Positions 58,433-64,000 of a stretch of 64,000 nt of DNA are shown here, piece by piece. The first letter of the stretch is position 1, and every line of letters starts with the position of its first letter. A program made the position numbers and the translations under genes. The notes below the pieces were generated by a model. That model searched no databases. It saw only the letters and a list, made by a program, of their open reading frames with translations, and had not been told where the DNA came from. The stretch comes from Ligustrum vulgare (Eukaryota; Streptophyta; Magnoliopsida; Lamiales; Oleaceae). The stretch covers positions 7,812,014 through 7,876,013 of the forward strand of contig OY743169.1 of the NCBI GenBank assembly GCA_963555705.1, in the 5' to 3' direction.

Positions 58433-58908
58433 TGTTAGATAGTGGAGAATATGTTGGGAGACAAATTGAAGTGGAAATAAATTAATGGAGCCATTATCAT
58501 TTTGTTGGCAGACAAAATTTGTGGAGGCCATTTTTTTATGTTGATGGTCACGAACTTTCAACAGAATTCTGCCTATAAATTAAGCCTCCGTTTGTAGTAA
58601 AAAACACACCAAATCAGCACAAGCACAATAGATAGAGAGAGGATTTTTTGTGTGGAGAGAAAAGTGAGTTGGAGAGAATAGCCTTTATATAGGCAGATAA
58701 AAATACAGTGTAGTATTTTTGTACTCCTCATTTTTCGAGTTAGTGAAATATATTGGTGTGGGTCCGTGGACGTAGGCAAATTGCTGAACCACGTAAATCT
58801 TTGTGTTTCGTATTTGCATTTTATTTTTGCGTATTTATATTTTCTCAGTCCAATTTATTTGTGTCACATCGATCCTGGGAGGGATTAGTTGCGTCCTAAT
58901 TCCCAACA
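58433..58908 (+). repeat. Copia-2 3' LTR (476 bp)
   Basis: Colinear with the 5' LTR with about six substitutions and no indels; followed by CTTAA. Confidence 0.97.
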
Positions 58909-58964
58909 CTTAAGGCCCATCCTGCCTCTACGAAGATCAAGTCCGTGACGGTGCAACAGGTTTT
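58909..58964 (+). other. Exon-like piece beside Copia-2
   Basis: Just after the target duplication, GGCCCATCCTGCCTCTACG and on reads as an open stretch (KAHPASTKIKSVTVQQ) ending at a GT (CAACAG/GTTTTT). Nothing before Copia-2 clearly continues it. A possible partner acceptor lies at about 59852 (TTTGCAG). It may be a broken host exon; not recognised. Confidence 0.3.
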
Positions 58965-59540
58965 TAAGCTTTTGTTTTTGTTCTAAGTCATAACTCTTTG
59001 GTTTCTATAGTTTTGCATCACTTAGGTTTATTAAACGGGATTAATTTTGATTTCTTATTTATGTAATGTAATTTTAATTGTCTGACATATGATATATGTT
59101 GAATTTTGTGTTTCAAATTGAGGTTTGATAAAATTTGTATGCTGATATTTGGGGTTTTCTTTTTTAGAATTTTATGGGAAATAAAAAAAAAAATTATTTA
59201 TGAGGTCGGAAATTGAAGTTTCATTTGGTTGTTCATCTTTCTGAAATTGGTTTACGAAGATGGTGAAGTTTGTGCAGATAAATACACTTTCAAGTTTATT
59301 TTAATTAAAGTTTGTAGATGTGAAGAAGGAAAATAAATTCATGGAATATTCTTTAAGAATGGACTTGGAGATAACGAGCATGTAAGCAACATTTTGTTTC
59401 GATCGAATTTGCTTGATAGGCTTTGTAAAGGTGATGTTGTTTCACTTTGTTGAGTGTACGGAGAATTGGGATTGGGCAGTGATTTGTTTGATGAAACGCA
59501 TGTGAGAAATGTGGAGTCTTGAAATAGTAATTCTACACAT

Positions 59541-59690
59541 ATATGTTTTTTTGACATTTTTGGGTGACATGTCGAGGTGTTACCTCTACATTGATCGATG
59601 CCGAGGTGGGTCACCATGTCCCACCTCGACATCAATCAATATCGAGGTGACACCTCGAAAATGTCAGTTAAACATGTCAAAAAAACATGT
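59541..59690. repeat. Foldback element / long imperfect hairpin
   Basis: Outer arms ATGTTTTTTTGACAT (59543-59557) and its exact complement (59675-59689). Inner arms of about 38 bases (59572-59610 and 59621-59658) pair with few mismatches around a 10-base loop TCACCATGTC. The motif CGAGGTG occurs four times in both senses. Confidence 0.85.
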
Positions 59691-59912
59691 CCATCTAGAA
59701 TTTTTGGTCTTGGAATTTTAAGGTTCCTGCTTTGGTAAATTGTGGTTAGTTGAAAAGGCTAGAGATGTTTTTAATGTGATGTAATTTGGTATTTTCGCTA
59801 GCCTACAAAACACAATTAATTTTGATTTGAAAATTGTTGCATTTGCAGAAAAGGACTGCAGAAGCATACAGCTGATAGAAGGAGATAATTGTGATTAGAT
59901 GAATCCATATAT

Positions 59913-60134
59913 GCCCCTGTTTGGAAGGGATTTTTCACAATTTTATCAGATTTTGATAAATTCAAATTGTCTTTTTTACCCACATATATTTGCTTGAGGA
60001 CTTATAAGTGCAGGGTAAAATAGTAATATATAACATTGGGCCCACAGTTTTAGAGTAAAAAAAGTCAATTATATCATGCTAGTTTTATCAAAATCTGATA
60101 AAATTGGTGAAAAAAATCCCTCCCAAATAGGGGC
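59913..60134. mobile_element. MITE of 222 bp with long inverted ends
   Basis: Ends GCCCCTGTTTGGAAGGGATT and the inverse AATCCCTCCCAAATAGGGGC continue as inverted repeat through TTTATCAGATTTTGATAAA, nearly 50 bases in all. Flanked by TAT on both sides (up to TATAT), as for Tourist-like elements. Non-coding. Confidence 0.85.
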
Positions 60135-60443
60135 TATATATATATTCAAGAAAAACTTGCAATACAATGAAATATCATGACAGGTTAAAACATGGGGAAA
60201 AAGGAGTTTACCATCAAGACAGCAAATGGTTATATAACAATTAGGATCAGGAAAGAGATTTTATCTCCTTCGGAACAAGAAAAAGCAGATTATAAGTCAT
60301 AATTGTTATGGTTTGGCCATAAAAATCACCATTAGTCAACCTGCAATTTCCGTTTACTAGAACATCGCAAGTTAATTATCTCATGATCTCTATCAAGCAT
60401 TTTGTAATGCAATGCGTACGAATAAAGAGTACATAAGATTCGT

Positions 60444-60464
60444 CCCTTTTTTTTTTTTTTTTTA
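60444..60464. repeat. Poly(T) run at the end of the PPR remnant
   Basis: About 20 T bases (poly(A) on the PPR strand), directly beyond the last recognisable PPR-like codons. Confidence 0.85.
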
Positions 60465-62452
60465 GCTGAATCTCCTCCAAGACCTCTGAAAATGTAATGA
60501 CATCGAGCAATAGATCGTGTCTAAGCAACTTCTGGTATGTATCCAAAGCAAAAAGTGCACCCCCCCATCCTCTAGAAGCACACCAAATTGAATATCTTCA
60601 ACCTCCTTCACAATCCACCAAACAATAAATATTAGAGAGAAGTCAACTTCGAACGTTTCTAAGTAAAATAAAACAAAGCCATCAATGATAAATCATATGC
60701 AAATGGGACAATTACCCTTCTTAACCAACTTTTTCATCCTTTCTTTTGCCTCAGCTGTTTGACCAAATTTACACATGCCATGGACGAGAATGATGAATGT
60801 GAAGTCATTAGGGGCAATCTCCTAACGCATCATATGGTCAAACATTCCAAGTGCTTTTTCACTCTCACTTCCATTGAAATATCCCTGAATCAAAATACCA
60901 TAGGTGACAACATTCACTTTGAAGTTCTTTCTGAACGTCTTGGAAACAAATATGCTGCTGCCTCCATATTTCCTTTCCTACAGTTTCCCAGAATCATATT
61001 GCCATAAACATTTGCAGTTGGCTCAACTCCTTTATCAACCATCTTATCCCATATATCGTACGCTCTGTCCATCATACCCTCTTTACAGAACCAGGATATG
61101 AAATTATTGTAAGTATATACATTTGCAATGCCAGCAGCAACGGCCTCATCAAAAATTTTGGTCGCATCCTCCAGCAATCGAGCTTCCAAAAACCCTTTAA
61201 TTAAAGAATTTATAACACGGATAGTTGTTGTAATACCTGCCTGTTTCATTTCCTTAAGTATCTCCTGCACCTTCTCCATATTTCCACTCCTACAACACCC
61301 TTCTATGATGACCGAATAAGTGACCTCATTTGGAGCAAGTTCATTTTTAATCATATTGAACAATTCTAAGGCGCTGTTCAAATCACCATGCAGATAGCAA
61401 CCCTTCATCAAATTATTAGCAACCCTCAAATCCATCGGATGCCCACTTCTAATCATCTCATCCTTAAGCCTTATGGCTTCATCTATATTCCTTTGCTTCA
61501 GACAAGTACAGATCACACGCATAAATGAATTCCCTGACACAACCAACCCCTTTTCCTTCATCTCCCTCAACAAGGAACAAGCTAGGTTAACGTCCAGTTT
61601 CCAACAAGCAGCCTCAACAGCAGTTCTGTAAATAGATGCATCAAGCTTAATTTCACTACCCCTCGCCTCCATAAAATACTTCTGAGCTTCCTCTACCTTA
61701 CCTACTTTCAGACACGCGCGCATCATCAAATGTACAGTTGCACAATCATAGCTCCGTGTTCCTAAAACCACACGACTAAACAAACTCTGCGCCTGGTCAA
61801 GCATATTTTGCTCAACCAATGCACTAAACAAATTTTTCGTATATGGGATCCATGGCATCATACCACAAGAAATCATTGCTCTGAAACAACCTATAGCATA
61901 ACTACATCTACGCCCTTTAATACAGACATATAACAAGTAATTAAATACCCGCGGATTTAATTCAAAACCAAATTTTCTCGAGCAATTAACAATGCGACGA
62001 ACAATAACAGCACCAGAGAGTACTGAATTTTTCCGGATGAAATGATTAAGCAAATTCTTAGCCACACGGCGATGTTCAGGAGAATTTACCAAAATGTGGA
62101 GCAAGACTCCCAAAGGGTCAGAGGACCCGGATGCAAAACCGTGATTTTTCTCGGCCCACTTGTAGTACTCGAGGGCAGAAACTGGGTCATCATTCCGGGC
62201 TAAAAGGGTTCTTATGACAATGGATTGTGTTAAAACTCTGCTTTCCGATGTGAGTTTTTGAGAAGTTTGGATCTTAACCAAACTTTGGGGGTCTGAGGTA
62301 GGTTCTTTGTCAATAACATCAGTGTTCGAGGGGGATAATTTGGAAATTTTTCTAAGGGAAGTGGAAGGAGAAGCTGATGAATTAGATTTGCGAAGGATTA
62401 AAGAAAACAGTAATCTCGGAGGGATTGTCAAAGAAGAAGTTAGTAACTTCAT
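60465..62452 (-). pseudogene. P-class PPR gene, truncated and frameshifted at its 3' end
   Basis: P-class PPR proteins bind organelle RNA through 35-residue helical repeats. The open frame (62452-60914, 512 codons from MKLLTSS) starts with a basic, Ser-rich presequence typical of mitochondrial targeting, then about ten repeats from residue 160 on, such as NEVTYSVIIEGCCRSGNMEK and NVYTYNNFISWFCKEGMMDR. It resembles Arabidopsis At3g54980 (about 850 residues, from memory). Near 60955-60970 the frame shifts. In the next frame the protein goes on (NVVTYGILIQGYF, NDFTFIILVHGMCKFGQTAE), with an in-frame TAG at about 60822-60824, and fades into a remnant (ALDTYQKLLRH, VITFSEVLEEI) ending at a poly(T) run. 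The last six or so repeats are absent. A shorter protein might still be made. An upstream TTG at 62476 is not a likely start. Confidence 0.85.
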
Positions 62453-62476
62453 TTTACTTGGTTTTCTTTCCTGCAA

Positions 62477-62876
62477 CGAGAAACCCTATGAACCCTTTTT
62501 TCAGGGGACCATGCTACACATACACAAAATGTGAGGGTGTGTCATCCAAATTTTGTGTGTGAGGAATTATCACTTTTCAGGTTTTCATCATGAAAATTGC
62601 TTTGTTAGTTAAACGAATCATCAGTAATCTCTATTACTCTATACATGGTTAGTACTTATTGAGAGCGTTTTTGATATTGTTTTTTTTTAAAAAAAAAAAT
62701 TGAAATGAAAAATGATTTTTAGGAAAATTGATGGTTGAGATTTGATTGAAAAATCAAATATTGTGAACTTAACTTTTAATAAATAGTTAAAATTGAGTAC
62801 TGAAAAAAATAAAAAAATAAAAAAATCTTAATGTAAATCAATCAAGGGCTAAATGATAAAAACATATTATTCATAA
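62477..62876. other. PPR upstream region
   Basis: AT-rich; no other gene seen. It would hold the promoter of the PPR gene. No clear TATA box or known motif picked out. Confidence 0.4.
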
Positions 62877-63897
62877 CTAGTATTCGCACTCGTGCGTTGC
62901 ACGGAACAAAAAAATTATAATTATTAATTAATGAATAACTAAATAAATATATTCAATAATTAATGAAAATGTGAGAAATACATAACAAAAACAATTAAAT
63001 CATATATTATGGGAAAGAATATGAAGAAACAAAAAAATATTCAATAGTAAAATTCAATGTAAATTACAAAACACTTCTTTAAAAATAATAATTGCGATTC
63101 ATAATTTTTAAACAATTACGATTCATGATCATAGCATACAATACAATTAAAAAGAAATGTGTTATAGAAATGTATATTATAGGAAAATATATGGTTAAAA
63201 AGTAGAGATTTTTTTTATATCATGTATAAAATACCTTATTGATAAAATATAGTTAAATACGAATTTTAAAAAATGAGATGTGAATTAATGTATGCCAAAC
63301 ATAATTCAAATAATGATCACAGTAAAAAAATGTTTTCCCAAAGAATGAATAGACACAATTTCTTTATTGGACTTTATTATATCAATCCTTAAAATTTAGG
63401 ATATTAAAACTTTTCAATTAGATCGTGCAGAACATCAATCAATATATGAAAAGGAATTACACGTGTATTAAATTTATTTATGAAAAATAACAATGTTTTT
63501 TATTTCTTGCTTTAATGCTACTCAACGTTACAAATAATGTTTTGTAGATATTTTTAGTAATATCAAAATATATTAATGATAAAAAAAAAAAACAATTTCT
63601 ATTTCATTTTCACAATTGGAAATTGTTTTTTTTTTTTTTTACATTCTTGAATGTTACATAATTTGTTCTTGAAATTTATATAAAAATGATCCAACTAATG
63701 AATCATGTATTATAGAATTGATTAAACAATTTGTTAGTACCAATGCACTGATTCTCGTGTAGTGGGGAATGAGTGACAATGCAATGGTGCTGATTAATTA
63801 ATATTTAATAATCTAAAGTCAAATAAATAAATGTCATATTTTGACAAAAAAAAAAATAAGGTCAGCAGTTTTGACGGAAAAACATGACCAACTATTG

Positions 63898-63928
<31 letters not shown>

Positions 63929-64000
63929 AAATTATTAATTATTATTATAATATATGTATATTAAGATTAAGCTATTACTCATCAGTCACTCATAACACTA
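62877..64000 (-). mobile_element. Helitron 3' end, element runs right
   Basis: On the minus strand a CGTGC-AAC-GCACG hairpin (62891-62903) lies ten bases before CTAG (62877-62880), followed by T: a well-formed Helitron 3' end. The DNA to the right is AT-rich and non-coding, with poly(A) and poly(T) runs and a TTA microsatellite (63896-63945). No 5' TC end was found before the window closes, so the length is unknown. Confidence 0.65.
63896..63945. repeat. ATT microsatellite
   Basis: About ten ATT units followed by imperfect repeats, inside the presumed Helitron. Confidence 0.95.

Larger units (their letters stand above)
53848..58908 (+). mobile_element. Copia-2: complete Ty1/copia element
   Basis: Two 476-bp LTRs, a CTTAA target duplication (53843-53847 and 58909-58913), a primer site for initiator Met-tRNA (TGGTATCAGAGC, 54326-54337), a purine tract (AAGTGGGAGATT, 58422-58432) and one open Gag-Pol frame. 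The LTRs differ at about six positions (1.3%), so it is older than Copia-1 (two differences in 449 bp). Its coding part is a close sister of Copia-1, but its U3 is unrelated. Confidence 0.98.

Noticed and set aside
61128..61319. Plus-strand frames inside the PPR gene
   Set aside because: Antisense shadows of the PPR reading frame.

Overview
This is a plant nuclear genome window, almost certainly from a eudicot. Three things point there: a complete Ran GTPase gene with eight exons, a P-class pentatricopeptide repeat (PPR) gene resembling Arabidopsis At3g54980, and a plant-type Agenet/ENT (Tudor-like) gene. All are set in very AT-rich DNA full of nested transposons. No prokaryotic, CRISPR, tRNA or organellar feature was seen. 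The species cannot be told from the sequence.

Left part (1-11738). A young Ty1/copia element (Copia-1, minus strand) runs off the left edge and ends at 5058. To its right lies an older stretch, all on the minus strand: a decayed multi-exon gene with a C-terminal Ulp1 (C48) cysteine-protease domain, a Tourist-like MITE inside one of its introns, one exon of a CDPK-related kinase, and other exon-like scraps. I read this as the body of a Helitron (B) whose first six bases are stranded at 37848-37853.

Middle part (11739-37847). A large minus-strand Helitron (A) has a TC 5' end at 37847 and a hairpin plus CTAG 3' end at 11739, with A and T host bases on either side. In its own 5' to 3' order it carries tandemly repeated copies of its 5' leader, the N-terminal piece of a broken Helitron replicase, about 6 kb of satellite and microsatellite DNA, a nearly intact RPA1-like gene, and a captured, decayed aconitase gene fragment. 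A gypsy-type element with Gag and protease but no polymerase (29002-37675, LTRs of 1505 bp, GAGAG target duplication) sits inside the outermost leader copy.

Right part. The Ran gene (38153-40313) begins about 300 bp from the Helitron boundary. After a MITE comes the Agenet/ENT gene on the minus strand (43383-44827, 5' UTR with intron to about 45.6 kb). Next come AT-rich decayed repeats with a Helitron-type 3' end near 45850, and an old LTR of the same family as the gypsy element, split by a deleted second gypsy element (48755-52102). A Cassandra-type LTR with a 5S rRNA domain lies near 53 kb. A complete second copia element (Copia-2, 53848-58908, CTTAA duplication) follows. Its polyprotein is nearly identical to that of Copia-1, but its U3 promoter region is entirely different. 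The window ends with two hairpin-type small elements, the PPR gene (frameshifted near its break point and then cut short), and a further Helitron 3' end at 62877.

The host genes do housekeeping work (nuclear transport, chromatin or RNA binding, organelle RNA metabolism) and do not form a pathway. The interest of the window lies in how the transposons are nested and recombined. I found no convincing new defence or metabolic system.
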